The notes beneath the pieces were generated by a model. That model saw only the letters and a program-made list of their open reading frames with translations. It did no database searches and was not told the DNA's origin. From Candidatus Lustribacter telmatis (GTDB taxonomy: Bacteria; Vulcanimicrobiota; Vulcanimicrobiia; Vulcanimicrobiales; Vulcanimicrobiaceae): a DNA stretch of 64,000 nt. Each line of letters starts with the position of its first letter. Position 1 is the stretch's first letter. The stretch spans positions 118,383 to 182,382 of the forward strand of contig PLRU01000071.1 of NCBI GenBank assembly GCA_003164045.1, in the 5' to 3' direction. A program made the position numbers and the translations under genes. Shown one piece after another: positions 24,355 to 33,163 of this stretch.

Positions 24355-25375
24355 TATCGATCGGCGCACGGCACTGGCGGCGTTCGCCGCTACGGCGGCC
24401 GCGACGGGCTGGCCACACATCGCCCGCGCGGCCGTGACGACCGTGCGCTTCGGGTCGGTCGGCGGTCTCAGCGACGCCGGCATCTATCTGGCCGACGAAC
24501 TCGGCTACTTCGCCGCCGCCGGCATCGCCGTCGAGCTGCTGCAGATCAATTCGGCGCCCACCCTCGTGCAATCGATCGCGGCGAGCCAAATCGACGTCGG
24601 CGGCATCTCGGTGACGCCGGGCTTGTTCGCCTCGGTCGCGCTGAAGATCAACCTGCGCATCGTCGGCGACAAACAGAGTTATCGCCACGGGTTTTCGGGC
24701 CAGCGCCTCGTCGCCCGGCCGCAGGTGATCCTCGGCAGCGAAGCCGCGACGATTGCCGGTCTGAAGGGGAAGAATATCGGCCTGAGCACGAAGGCCGGCG
24801 TGACCTACTACCTGCTCGACCGCGTGCTCGCCTCGCAGAAGCTCACCCTGAACGACGTCAAGGTCGTCGAGTTACCGTACGGAAGCATGTTTCCGGCGTT
24901 TACCACCGGCGCGATCGACGCGGCGATCGTCATCGAACCGGCGCTGACGGAAATGCTGCAGCAAGGCGCGGCCAAGCAAGTCTCCGACATGATCGAGTTC
25001 GCGCCCGGCGGAAACATGACCAACGTACCGCTGATCTACAGCGAAACGTTCGCGGGGAACAAAGCGCTCGCGCAAGGCTTCATGACGGCCTACGTGCGGG
25101 GTGTGCGCGTCTACAACGATGCCTACGAGCGCGGCAAAGACAAGGATCGGGTCATCGACATCATCGCCCGCCATGCGAAGCTCGCACCGGCCATCGTGCG
25201 CAGCTCGTTTCCATGCGGACTCGATCCGAACCAGCACGTCACGACCGACGTGCTCGACGACATCCAGCAATTCTTCGTGCGCCAAGGGATGCTCGCGCAG
25301 CCCGCGCTGATGAGTCAGGTCGTCGACGGCTCGTTCGCGCGCACCGCGGTTGCTCACCTCGGCGTACGTACCTGA
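24347..25375 (+). CDS. NMT1/SsuA-type ABC substrate-binding protein
   Basis: A 342-aa exported SBP with signal MPNIDRRTALAAFAATAAATGW, then VRFGSVGGLSDAGIYLADELGYFAAAG. It is more distant from the other SBPs here and closer to the one at 441-1529: both carry a YNDA(Y/L) segment in VRGVRVYNDAYERG and a C-terminal LxDIQQFF/LREDFAFL-like region. Overlap with the monooxygenase gene argues for a common substrate. A LivJ-type binding protein follows 50 bases later. Confidence 0.86.
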   Translation: MPNIDRRTALAAFAATAAATGWPHIARAAVTTVRFGSVGGLSDAGIYLADELGYFAAAGIAVELLQINSAPTLVQSIAASQIDVGGISVTPGLFASVALKINLRIVGDKQSYRHGFSGQRLVARPQVILGSEAATIAGLKGKNIGLSTKAGVTYYLLDRVLASQKLTLNDVKVVELPYGSMFPAFTTGAIDAAIVIEPALTEMLQQGAAKQVSDMIEFAPGGNMTNVPLIYSETFAGNKALAQGFMTAYVRGVRVYNDAYERGKDKDRVIDIIARHAKLAPAIVRSSFPCGLDPNQHVTTDVLDDIQQFFVRQGMLAQPALMSQVVDGSFARTAVAHLGVRT

Positions 25376-25425
25376 CCTGGGAAACACGCCGGAACCCACC
25401 GAATGCGGCAGACGTGAAAAATCGT

Positions 25426-26610
25426 ATGCTGCATCGATTCATCGGCGCCATCGCCGTTGCCGCGCTGGTCGCCGGCCCGCTTACGCCGGGGCCCGCCGGC
25501 GCTGCCGAACCCTACGAGATCAACGCCATTCTTTCACTCACCGGCACGTTCGCGTTTCTCGGCAACGCCGAAGCGACGTCGCTGCGCACGCTCGAGCCGC
25601 TGATCAATAAGCAAGGCGGCATCAACGGGCAGCCGGTGCACTTCAACATTGCCGACGATCAATCGCAGCCCGCGGTCGCGGTGCAGCTCGCGAACGCGAT
25701 CATCGCCAAGCACGTGCCGGTGATGCTCGGACCGACGTACGTTGCATCCTGTCTCGCCGTCGCGCCGCTGGTGCGCGCAAACGGGCCGGTGCAGTACTGC
25801 TTCGCACCGACGATCCATCCGCCGGCCGGGAGCTACACGTTTTCCGGCGGGGCATCGAGCTACGATCAAGCGATCGAGTCGCTCGTGTTCGCCAAAGCGA
25901 AGGGCTGGAAGCGCCTCGCCGTCGTCTCGACGACCGACGCGACGGGCCAAGACATTGAAGAGCAGTTCAAAGAAGCGATCAAAGACCGCCGCTTCGGCGG
26001 GATGAGCTTCGTCGTCACCGAGCACTACAACCCGACCGACGTCAGCATCGCCGCCCAGCTCGCCAACGTCAAGGCGGCGAACCCCGATGCGATTCTCGGC
26101 ATGACCGTCGGAACCGCGACCGGCACGCTCTTGCGCAGTCTGCGCGACGCGGGCCTTGAAAAAGTGCCGCTGATGTCCAATCTTGGGAACATCATCAACA
26201 CCGCCCTCGCGCAGTATGCGAGCTTCATGCCCGATCAGTTCTATTCGACCGCACCGCGCTTCTATGCGCACGACGTCTCGGGCAAGGGCCCGGTTCGCGA
26301 CGCGCAGAGTGCGTTCTATAAAGCGTTCAATGCCGGCGGCATCGACCCCGACGTCGGCAACGGGTTCCCATGGGATCCGACCGTGATCGTCATCGCCGGC
26401 TTACGTAAGCTCGGTACGAAGGCCGATGCGAAGTCGCTCCTCGCCTACATGGAGAGCGTGCACGACTTCGCCGGCGTCAACGGCATTGCGGATTATCGCG
26501 GCGGCGACCAGCGCGGCCAGGGACTGACCGCGCTCGTCATCGTGAAATGGGACCCGGCCAAGAAGCACGTCTTCACGGTCAGCGAACCCGGCGGCAAACC
26601 GCTGCACTAG
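25426..26610 (+). CDS. LivJ-type (Peripla_BP_6) substrate-binding protein
   Basis: A roughly 394-aa binding protein of the branched-chain amino acid / aromatic acid type. Signal segment FIGAIAVAALVAGPL, then INAILSLTGTFAFLGNAEATSL and INKQGGINGQPVHFNIADDQSQP, which are typical of the family (substrate loop, 'GGINGxPV'). Other family marks are VPVMLGP and the C-terminal YMESVHDFAGVNGIADY. ATG at 25426; a GTG at 25414 is a possible start. It lies in the same operon as the monooxygenase and the NMT1-type SBP. No LivHMGF core is encoded near it. Likely ligands are aromatic or branched carboxylates. Confidence 0.88.
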   Translation: MLHRFIGAIAVAALVAGPLTPGPAGAAEPYEINAILSLTGTFAFLGNAEATSLRTLEPLINKQGGINGQPVHFNIADDQSQPAVAVQLANAIIAKHVPVMLGPTYVASCLAVAPLVRANGPVQYCFAPTIHPPAGSYTFSGGASSYDQAIESLVFAKAKGWKRLAVVSTTDATGQDIEEQFKEAIKDRRFGGMSFVVTEHYNPTDVSIAAQLANVKAANPDAILGMTVGTATGTLLRSLRDAGLEKVPLMSNLGNIINTALAQYASFMPDQFYSTAPRFYAHDVSGKGPVRDAQSAFYKAFNAGGIDPDVGNGFPWDPTVIVIAGLRKLGTKADAKSLLAYMESVHDFAGVNGIADYRGGDQRGQGLTALVIVKWDPAKKHVFTVSEPGGKPLH

Positions 26611-27377
26611 CGTACGATCGAAGCCGCGCCGTCGGCGAGCACGATTTGTCCCGTCACCATCCGCCCGTGGGCGTCGGACGCGAGCGAGACGTAGAGGCCG
26701 GCGTAGTCTTCGGGCTGCGGAACGAAACCGAGCGGAAACGTCCCGGCGGGCGGCGGCGCCGGCCGCTCCCGTGCGCCCTGCCCGAGCGCATCGAGGCCGC
26801 GCAATCCGGTCTCGATGTAGCCGGGTGCAACCGCGTTCACCCGCACGTCGGGCGCGAGTTCGAGCGCTAGTTGCTTGGTGAGACCGGCAACGGCGTGCTT
26901 TGCCGTAATGTAGAGCACGCCGCCGAAGCCCGGGTAAAAACTCGAGATCGACGCCGTGAAGATCAGCGAGCCGCGCCGCTCGCGAAGCTGCGCGAGCGCA
27001 GCTTTTGCACCGAGCAAATACCCCTTCACGTTCACGGCGAACAGCTCGTCGAACGCGGCGCCGAGACGTTGGGCGGGAATATCGGCGAGCGTCGCCTTGT
27101 CGTCGTAGAGGCCGGCATTGCCGACGAACACGTCGACGAAGCCGAAGCGCTCGACGGCGGCGGCGACGGCGCGCTCGTTATCGTCGAACCGCGTCACGTC
27201 GCCGTGCACCGCGACCGCGTTCGCGCCGAATTCGGCGCTCGCCGCTGCCAGCGCATCCGCGTTGCGATCGAAGATCGCGACCTGCGCGCCCTCCGCGATG
27301 AAACGCCGCACGATCGCGCGGCCGAGACCCGCCGCGCCGCCGGTGATGACGGCGACGCGGCCTTCGAGTAATCCCAT
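26607..27377 (-). CDS. SDR oxidoreductase, cis-diol dehydrogenase-like
   Basis: A 256-aa classical short-chain dehydrogenase: TGGAAGLG nucleotide site (12-19), NAG (87-89), catalytic Ser143/Ser145, and Tyr156-xxx-Lys160 (LYITAKHA). The opening MGLLEGRVAVITGGAAGLGRA and the GLYDD segment recall cis-dihydrodiol dehydrogenases of the BphB group, though that assignment is tentative. It probably oxidises a hydroxyl on a ring or ring-derived compound with NAD(P). The gene is on the minus strand, converges with the LivJ-type gene (4-base overlap), and starts 26 bases after the TonB receptor gene's end in transcript order, so it is not clearly part of another operon. Confidence 0.88.
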   Translation of the reverse strand: MGLLEGRVAVITGGAAGLGRAIVRRFIAEGAQVAIFDRNADALAAASAEFGANAVAVHGDVTRFDDNERAVAAAVERFGFVDVFVGNAGLYDDKATLADIPAQRLGAAFDELFAVNVKGYLLGAKAALAQLRERRGSLIFTASISSFYPGFGGVLYITAKHAVAGLTKQLALELAPDVRVNAVAPGYIETGLRGLDALGQGARERPAPPPAGTFPLGFVPQPEDYAGLYVSLASDAHGRMVTGQIVLADGAASIVR

Positions 27378-27403
27378 CGTCTCCCCTTAGCCCGGGGCCG
27401 AAG

Positions 27404-29851
27404 CTACTTCCCGCTAAGCCGGAAGCCCAACTCGAACGTGCGCGGCGGCGCGTAGTGGTTGCCTTGCGCGTTCAAGAACGTCACCAGATACTGATCGTTG
27501 AGCAGGTTCTGAATTCGTAACGTCATCACGACGGCGGGCGAGAGCGCGATGCCCTTCTCGAGGTCGAACGTCACGTGCGGCGTGAACTTACACGGGCCGC
27601 CCACGTTCGATGCGTAACCCGGTCCGGCACACGTGATGCCGCCGGTGGGATCGAGTGACGTTGAGAGGCCGCTGCCGTACTCACCGTCCACCGCAAACCA
27701 ACCCCCGCGGCGGTCGTTCGCGATCACGCCCGACGAGATGTCGATGCGCTGATCGTGATCGGCGGGCGTCCAATCGTCGGATTGTCCGAAACAGGGTGCC
27801 AGCAACTGCGTCTCGCAGCCTTTGTTCACGGAGTACGTATGCGTGACCGAGGCGTAGAAGCGGCTGGCGCGCGCGAAGCCGACCTGATAGTACGCCGATT
27901 GCGTGGCGATGCGGCCCAGCGCGTAGTTGATGTCCTGGTGCAGGTTGGTCGCGCCGACTTGCGTGTCGTCGATGAGGTCGGTCGCGTCCTTCTGCATCAC
28001 GCGCAGACCGAGATCGCCCTTCCCTACCCCGAAGTGACCGCCGATCTCGTAGGCCGAGTCGCGTTCGGGTTTGAGATCGAACTGCGCGACCGACGTTTGC
28101 AGCGGCAGATTCAGCGTGTACGCTGCGACCGGTGAGACGTTCTCGAGTGAGAACGGCGTGAAGTACCGGCCGTAGAACACGTAGACGCTGTCGCGCGCGT
28201 TCAAGTTCCGCGTCAGTTTAATGCGCGGGCTCAGTTGAGCCGACCCGGCGGCGAACTGCGTGGACGACACGAGGAACGTGTCCGAGCGCAGGCCGTAGTC
28301 GAGCTGGTACTTGCCCATCTTCCACGAGTCTTGCAGATACAACGCGGCCAGATGACCCACGTTCGGCGCGTTGTCCACCACCGTGAACGGCGCGCCGGGC
28401 GTCAGCGGCGTGAAGACCGGGGCGAGGAAGTTACCGGGCTGCAGCGTGATCGCGTAGTTCTTGGCGACGGTCGTCGCATCGTACACGCCGCCGAAGCGCA
28501 CGTCGTGGACGTTGCTGTGGTTGTCGTAGTCGAGCACGCCGCCGACGTCGATCGCCACGCGATCGCCGAAGAGCGAGAATCCGCACGTGGCGTTGGAATA
28601 GGCGACGCCCGGATTCGCAACGGGATTCGTAACGATGCCGTTGACGATCGGCCCGGTCGAACTCAGCGCATCGGCGCAATCCGTTGGGGCGCCGGGGTTA
28701 CCGGCGATCCCGTACGTGAAGTCGTTGTTCGCATCGCCGAAGTCGCGGATCTCCGAGCGTTTGTACGTCGGGCCGAACGAGAGCGAACCGTGATCGCCGA
28801 TCGGGTGACGATACTGCAGCGTGCCGAAGTAGTCGTTCTGCGTTTCGTTATCGTCGGTCGAGGCGGGTTCGCCGCCGGCGACGTCGTTCGGAATCTGGTA
28901 GGTTTGGTATGCGTGACTGAGCGTGAGGTTGAGAAAGTCGTTGCCCATCGGTTGCGTGTAGCGCAGGAACTGGTTCGTGTTGCTGAAGTTGTCGTGCGGC
29001 GAGTTGAGATTCGGCGGATCGAGGCCGCGCGTGCTCTGCTCGTTGCGCGTAGCGACGACCAGCGACCCGATGCCGATCGTCGCGTGATAAGCGATGTCGG
29101 AGTCGAGATGGGTGAACGAGCCGGCGTCGAGTTGCGCGGTGAAACCCGCCGGGCCCGCACCGTTGCGCGTGTTGGCGTTGATGACCGCGGCGAAGCGTTC
29201 GCCGTATTGCGCCGGATACGCGCCCTCGATCGTTTCGATGAACGCGATGTCGTTGGGATCGAACTCCGTGCCGATGTTGCGGTTGAGTTCTTGCGGAATC
29301 GGCACGCCGTCGACGATGTAGTTCACGTCGCCGTGATCGCCGTTGATGTGCACCACGCCGTTCGCGCCGCGCGCCGCACCGGGAAGCTGCAAGAGCAAGG
29401 CCGGCAGGCTGCCGTTGGCGGGCGAACGCTTGAGCAGATCGCCGCTGAGGTTGAGATCGGTGCCCGATCCGCCGAGCGGCGGCCGCGCGGCAACGCTGGT
29501 GCGGCCGATCTCCTTGAGACCGGTAAGCGCGACGGTAACCGACGCGCCGGCCGACGGAACGTCGACGCGGAGCGCGGCGCTGCCGTCGGACGCGATCACA
29601 TCGACGTCATACGTCCCAATCGGCACGGCTGGAAAGACGAACCGGCCTTGCGCATCCGTCTGCACGTGCAGTGCCACGTTGCTGCCGACGGCCGTAACGT
29701 TCGCGCCCACGACGGGCTTGCCGGCGGCGGTCACGATACCGCTCAGCGAGGTGGTCGCTTGCGCTACGGCCGTGCCGAACGACGAAGCGGCCAAAAGAAA
29801 AATAAGGCAAAACGTCGGCGCCATGCGCGCCGCACGTTGAAAGTAACCCAC
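27404..29851 (-). CDS. TonB-dependent outer-membrane receptor with an N-terminal CarboxypepD_reg domain
   Basis: An 815-aa outer-membrane transporter. Signal peptide (about 1-31, ending AVAQ), then a carboxypeptidase-regulatory Ig-like domain at about 33-110 (SGIVTAAGKPVVGANVTAVG, a SusC-like feature). A TonB plug follows (VHINGDHGDVNYIVDGVPI through AAVINANTRNG, about 165-230). The long beta-barrel ends in ELGFRLSGK, as expected for a barrel strand. Start ATG 29851; the ATG 27 bases later (MAPTF) is an alternative. It imports a large or scarce ligand using TonB energy. A small membrane protein gene and an HbpS-like gene lie upstream on the same strand. The ligand cannot be told. Confidence 0.92.
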   Translation of the reverse strand: MGYFQRAARMAPTFCLIFLLAASSFGTAVAQATTSLSGIVTAAGKPVVGANVTAVGSNVALHVQTDAQGRFVFPAVPIGTYDVDVIASDGSAALRVDVPSAGASVTVALTGLKEIGRTSVAARPPLGGSGTDLNLSGDLLKRSPANGSLPALLLQLPGAARGANGVVHINGDHGDVNYIVDGVPIPQELNRNIGTEFDPNDIAFIETIEGAYPAQYGERFAAVINANTRNGAGPAGFTAQLDAGSFTHLDSDIAYHATIGIGSLVVATRNEQSTRGLDPPNLNSPHDNFSNTNQFLRYTQPMGNDFLNLTLSHAYQTYQIPNDVAGGEPASTDDNETQNDYFGTLQYRHPIGDHGSLSFGPTYKRSEIRDFGDANNDFTYGIAGNPGAPTDCADALSSTGPIVNGIVTNPVANPGVAYSNATCGFSLFGDRVAIDVGGVLDYDNHSNVHDVRFGGVYDATTVAKNYAITLQPGNFLAPVFTPLTPGAPFTVVDNAPNVGHLAALYLQDSWKMGKYQLDYGLRSDTFLVSSTQFAAGSAQLSPRIKLTRNLNARDSVYVFYGRYFTPFSLENVSPVAAYTLNLPLQTSVAQFDLKPERDSAYEIGGHFGVGKGDLGLRVMQKDATDLIDDTQVGATNLHQDINYALGRIATQSAYYQVGFARASRFYASVTHTYSVNKGCETQLLAPCFGQSDDWTPADHDQRIDISSGVIANDRRGGWFAVDGEYGSGLSTSLDPTGGITCAGPGYASNVGGPCKFTPHVTFDLEKGIALSPAVVMTLRIQNLLNDQYLVTFLNAQGNHYAPPRTFELGFRLSGK

Positions 29852-29888
29852 GAAAACGTCCCTTTACGAGAAAAAAGTTAAGTTGGAA

Positions 29889-30482
29889 TCAGGCGCGGGA
29901 CGCGCACGGTGGGGGACGGTTCGGAACGAAGAGTGAGAACGCGGCCGCGGCCGCGCGCGGAATCGTGACGATGCGCCGGCACGCAAGGGCGAGCCGGCCG
30001 GGCACGCGCGGGCGCGCAACGGCGCCCGCAAGTGCGCCGGCAACGAGCGAGCGGCCCCAAAAGTAGATGACCAGCGCCGAGAGCAGCGAGCCGATGACGG
30101 CGGCGGTGAGACCGGTGCCGATTGAGGCCGACGCAATCGGCACGCCTTCCAGCACTTGGGTCAGGCCGAAAAACGCCAGGTTCGCCGCCGCGAAAGCAAG
30201 GATCGTCGAGCCGCCGCCGGCGCGGCGCAGCTGCGCGCGCACGAGCGCGCAGCGCCGGATCATCTCCGAACGCGGCACGCCCAGGCCAACTGTCTTGCTA
30301 AACGACCAGAGCGCGAGGGCCAGCGGCACGACCAAGTAGGCGTGCCGTAGCCAGAAGTCGGGATCGATCGCGCCCGCGCCGAGTGCGAGCGCTTCGGCCA
30401 CGAGATGGACCGCGATCGCAAACGGGACGACGACCGAAGTCGCTCCGGCGAGCGTACGCAAAGATGAGAACGATAGCCTCAT
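29889..30482 (-). CDS. Hypothetical membrane protein upstream of the TonB receptor
   Basis: A 197-aa protein with four hydrophobic stretches (about 11-35, 45-63, 93-115, 122-150). The first contains His and Glu (VHLVAEALALG), the second is preceded by RHAYLVVP. The C-terminus is basic and ends in PNRPPPCASRA. I do not recognise the family. It lies just before the TonB receptor gene on the same strand, with 37 bases between. It could be a TonB-system accessory or metal or haem handling protein, but that is only position-based inference. A palindrome lies 10 bases before its start. Confidence 0.65.
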   Translation of the reverse strand: MRLSFSSLRTLAGATSVVVPFAIAVHLVAEALALGAGAIDPDFWLRHAYLVVPLALALWSFSKTVGLGVPRSEMIRRCALVRAQLRRAGGGSTILAFAAANLAFFGLTQVLEGVPIASASIGTGLTAAVIGSLLSALVIYFWGRSLVAGALAGAVARPRVPGRLALACRRIVTIPRAAAAAFSLFVPNRPPPCASRA

Positions 30483-30491
30483 CCCGCGATT

Positions 30492-30552
30492 CTCGCATTC
30501 CGCATATTGCGAGGTTATTTCGCACGGGCGGAAGTTTTCTCATGCCCGTGCG
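30492..30552. repeat. Two inverted repeats in the gap between the HbpS-like and membrane-protein genes
   Basis: CTCGCA (30492-30497) pairs with TGCGAG (30508-30513), and CGCACGGGC (30521-30529) pairs perfectly with GCCCGTGCG (30544-30552) around a 14-base loop. Both sit in the 79-base gap of the minus-strand genes. The second could be an attenuating or termination hairpin after the HbpS-like gene, but no T-run follows it in that direction. The first, 10 bases before the membrane-protein start, could be an operator. Function is not established. Confidence 0.35.
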
Positions 30553-30561
30553 GCGTGACGG

Positions 30562-30996
30562 TTAGTCTTGGCCCGGATCGCCGGTCAGGCCGGCAGCCGT
30601 AATGCCGGCCATGGCCGCCGCTTCGTCGTTGTCGGAGTTGTCGCCGGAAATGCCGACCGCGCCGACGACGTCGTCACCCGAGCGGATTAACACGCCGCCC
30701 GGAACGGGGATCAGGCCGTTCGCAAACACTTGACCGACGGCGTTGACGAACTGCGGTGCTTCGCGGCCGCGCTTAGCGAGCGTGCGCGAACCCATGCCCA
30801 TCGAAATCGCGCCGCTGGCTTTGCCGATCGCAACGTGCGCGCGGCCGAGCGTCGCGCCGTCCTCGGCGCCGTACGCCGTCAACGCGCCGCGCACGTCGAG
30901 CACCGCCACGCCGAGCGGCTTGAAGTCATTTTTCCGCCCGTGCGCGAGCGCGCCGGTGATGATGGCTTGGGCCTGTGCGAGCGTGATCGTTTTCAT
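30562..30996 (-). CDS. HbpS/GlcG-like (DUF336) protein
   Basis: A 144-aa protein of the GlcG/HbpS fold: ITLAQAQAIITGALAHGRK, then PLGVAVLDVRGALTAYGAED, and the conserved C-terminal GGVLIRSGDDVVGAVGISG. The family binds haem or small molecules and often accompanies catabolic enzymes. The start at 30996 has AAGGAGGAG 5-8 bases upstream. The frame extends to 31581, but that part is antisense to the luciferase-like gene. It is divergent from that monooxygenase across 84 bases, so the two may share a control region. Confidence 0.87.
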   Translation of the reverse strand: MKTITLAQAQAIITGALAHGRKNDFKPLGVAVLDVRGALTAYGAEDGATLGRAHVAIGKASGAISMGMGSRTLAKRGREAPQFVNAVGQVFANGLIPVPGGVLIRSGDDVVGAVGISGDNSDNDEAAAMAGITAAGLTGDPGQD

Positions 30997-31080
30997 GTGC
31001 TCCTCCTTCGCTGCCTGCCGGCGCTCCACCACCGAGGGTTGGAAAAGCAGACTCCGCGCGCGCATAGAGAAGCCTTCCCC

Positions 31081-32163
31081 ATGCAGTTCGGACTCTTCGA
31101 CCACATCGACCTCGCCGGCGATCGGCCGCTCGCCCAACAATATGACGAACGCCTGCAATTGATTGCAGCCGCCGATGCCGCCGGGTTTTATGCCTATCAT
31201 CTGGCCGAACATCACGCGACGCCGCTCAATACCACACCGATTCCCGGCGTCTTCCTCGGCGCCGCCGCGCGGCTTACGAAGCGCATCCGCTTCGGACCGA
31301 TGGTCTATCTGCTGCCGCTCTACTCGCCGCTGCGTCTGATCGAAGAGATCGCGATCCTCGATCATCTTAGCCACGGCCGCATGGAGATCGGCGTCGGCCG
31401 CGGCGTGTCGCCGTTCGAGCTGAACTTTCACAACGTCGACCCGGAGAAGTCGCGCGACATCTTCATCGAGGGCTATGACTGCCTCATCGAAGGCCTCACG
31501 CACGATCGGCTCACGCATCACGGCAAGTATTACAACTACGATGACGTGCCGATGATTCTGCGTCCGCTGCAGCAGCCGCACCCCGCGATGTGGTACGGCT
31601 CATCGAACACCGTCGGCTCCACCTGGGCCGGCGAGCGCGGGTTGCATTTCGCATCCAACGGACCCAGCGCACGTGCCAAGGGCAACATCGACGCGTATCT
31701 GGCGGCGCTCGCGCAGCGCGGAACCGGCGTCGAAGTTCCGCACGCCGAATTTCCGGGGGGCGCAGCGATCGGAATCTCGCGTCAGATCGTCGTCGCGGAT
31801 ACGTTGGCCGAAGCGCGCCGCATCGCGGAGCCCGCACATATCCATATCCATGCGAACCAAACGTACCTGCGGCGCGAATCCGCGAAACGTGCCTCGATGA
31901 AGGGCGACCCCGCCTACGGCAACACGCCGTCGGCGGCCGATTTCGACTTGGCGGTGGCCGAGGGTTCGACGATCGTGGGCACGCCCGACATGGTGCGCGC
32001 CGAGATCGAGAAGCAGCAAGACGCGCTGGGAATCAACTACGTCATCGGGTACTTCATGTTCGGCACGATGACGCTCGCCGACGCCCTGCACTCACTCGAG
32101 TTGTTCGCAACCGAAGTGCAGCCCAAGGTTAGAACAGCTTCCGGCGCGGCGGCGTATAAATGA
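31081..32163 (+). CDS. Luciferase-like (LLM) flavin monooxygenase
   Basis: A 360-aa bacterial-luciferase-fold oxidoreductase. It begins MQFGLFDHIDLAGDRP, with the typical AEHH (FMN pocket) at about 41-44, RIRFGPMVYLLPLYSPLRLIEEIAILDHLSHGRMEIGVGRG (written here in parts: SPLRLIEEIA and GRMEIGVGRG are the family core), and a C-terminal IGTPDMVRAEIEKQ-like segment. It uses FMNH2 from a reductase to oxygenate a substrate, often C-S or C-N bonds or a ring. It starts at the ATG after AGAGAAG. Its end overlaps the convergent SBP gene by 35 bases. No dedicated flavin reductase is nearby. Confidence 0.88.
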   Translation: MQFGLFDHIDLAGDRPLAQQYDERLQLIAAADAAGFYAYHLAEHHATPLNTTPIPGVFLGAAARLTKRIRFGPMVYLLPLYSPLRLIEEIAILDHLSHGRMEIGVGRGVSPFELNFHNVDPEKSRDIFIEGYDCLIEGLTHDRLTHHGKYYNYDDVPMILRPLQQPHPAMWYGSSNTVGSTWAGERGLHFASNGPSARAKGNIDAYLAALAQRGTGVEVPHAEFPGGAAIGISRQIVVADTLAEARRIAEPAHIHIHANQTYLRRESAKRASMKGDPAYGNTPSAADFDLAVAEGSTIVGTPDMVRAEIEKQQDALGINYVIGYFMFGTMTLADALHSLELFATEVQPKVRTASGAAAYK

Positions 32164-33106
32164 GCTCCTGCGCCGGGAACGTGGTGAACTTGGCGTACTT
32201 CGCGGTGAGGTCGATGCCCGGCTGAACGTTGGCCGGGTCGAGCGACTTGGCGAAATACGTGCGCGGGCTCGCGGCGACTTGCGCCTGATCGACCTTCAGA
32301 TACTTGGCGAGGATCTCGGGACACTTCGCCGGGTTCGCCTGCGCCCAGACGACCGCATCGTGCATCGACTGGGCGAACAGCGCGACCGCCTTCTGATGTT
32401 TCTTCGCCCAATCGTCGGTCGTGAACCAGCCGGCAACGAGAAACGCGTTGGCGATCGCGTCGAACTCCACGGCAACCGTGTGCGCCACTTTCTTAGCCGG
32501 CGTCAGGAACGGTTCGGCAACAAAGGCCGCATCGATGCGGCCGGTTGCGAGCGCCGCCGGCATTTCGGAGAACGGAATCTCGACGAACTTGAGCGTCGTT
32601 GCATCGCCGCCGCCCGCATCGACCCAGGCGCGCACGCCGTATTCGCCGAGCGTGTTGAGGCCGGGACTGCCGATCGTCTTACCGTTGAGGTCGACGCCTT
32701 TGCGCACGTCTTTGCTCGCGCTCATCAGCATGCCGCCGGGCGGTTGCGTTACGTCGAACGCGTTCGCCGCCGCGATGATCGTAAACGGAAGCTTTTTCGC
32801 GTGCGCCGATGCCAGCGTCATTACGGTCGCGTAGCCGATATCGACGGCGTCTGATGCCACCGCCACGGCGATCGCCGCTCCGTACGGGTTGGGCTGCAGT
32901 TCGACGTTGAGCCCCGCCTTGGTCCACAATCCCAACTCTTTGGCATAGAACAACTGCGCGCTCGCCTCGAACGGGATGTACGCGACGCGAATCGTCATGT
33001 CGCTCTGCGCTGCGGCCGGCGCGCCCGTCAGCGGCAGTGCGGCAGCACCTCCCAGCAGCGCGAGAGCGCCGCGGCGGTCGACGGAACGGCAGGAAAGCTT
33101 TTTCAT
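32129..33106 (-). CDS. NMT1/SsuA-type ABC substrate-binding protein
   Basis: A 325-aa exported SBP: signal MKKLSCRSVDRRGALALLGG ending PAAAQ, then TIRVAYIPFEASAQLFYAKELG. It is the closest local relative of the SBP at 8392-9333. The frame continues to 34402, but that part is antisense to the Rieske oxygenase. The chosen ATG (33106) has GTGGGG a few bases upstream. It is divergent from the Rieske oxygenase gene across 57 bases, in which CCATT and AATGG (33113-33129) form a weak inverted repeat. Likely the uptake protein for the oxygenase substrate. Confidence 0.85.
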   Translation of the reverse strand: MKKLSCRSVDRRGALALLGGAAALPLTGAPAAAQSDMTIRVAYIPFEASAQLFYAKELGLWTKAGLNVELQPNPYGAAIAVAVASDAVDIGYATVMTLASAHAKKLPFTIIAAANAFDVTQPPGGMLMSASKDVRKGVDLNGKTIGSPGLNTLGEYGVRAWVDAGGGDATTLKFVEIPFSEMPAALATGRIDAAFVAEPFLTPAKKVAHTVAVEFDAIANAFLVAGWFTTDDWAKKHQKAVALFAQSMHDAVVWAQANPAKCPEILAKYLKVDQAQVAASPRTYFAKSLDPANVQPGIDLTAKYAKFTTFPAQELIYTPPRRKLF

Positions 33107-33163
33107 GCCCCACCATTCCATGCAAATGGCCCGCGCCATGCTGCCGGCCGTTCGGAGAAGCGA

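Noticed and set aside
28235-29881. 548-codon plus-strand frame opposite the TonB receptor
   Set aside because: The receptor frame has signal, plug and barrel features. The opposite frame is Arg/Val-rich without domains.
33113-33129. CCATT...AATGG inverted repeat between divergent SBP and Rieske genes
   Set aside because: Only five pairing bases and no second copy; chance is likely. Noted in the gene entries but not called.
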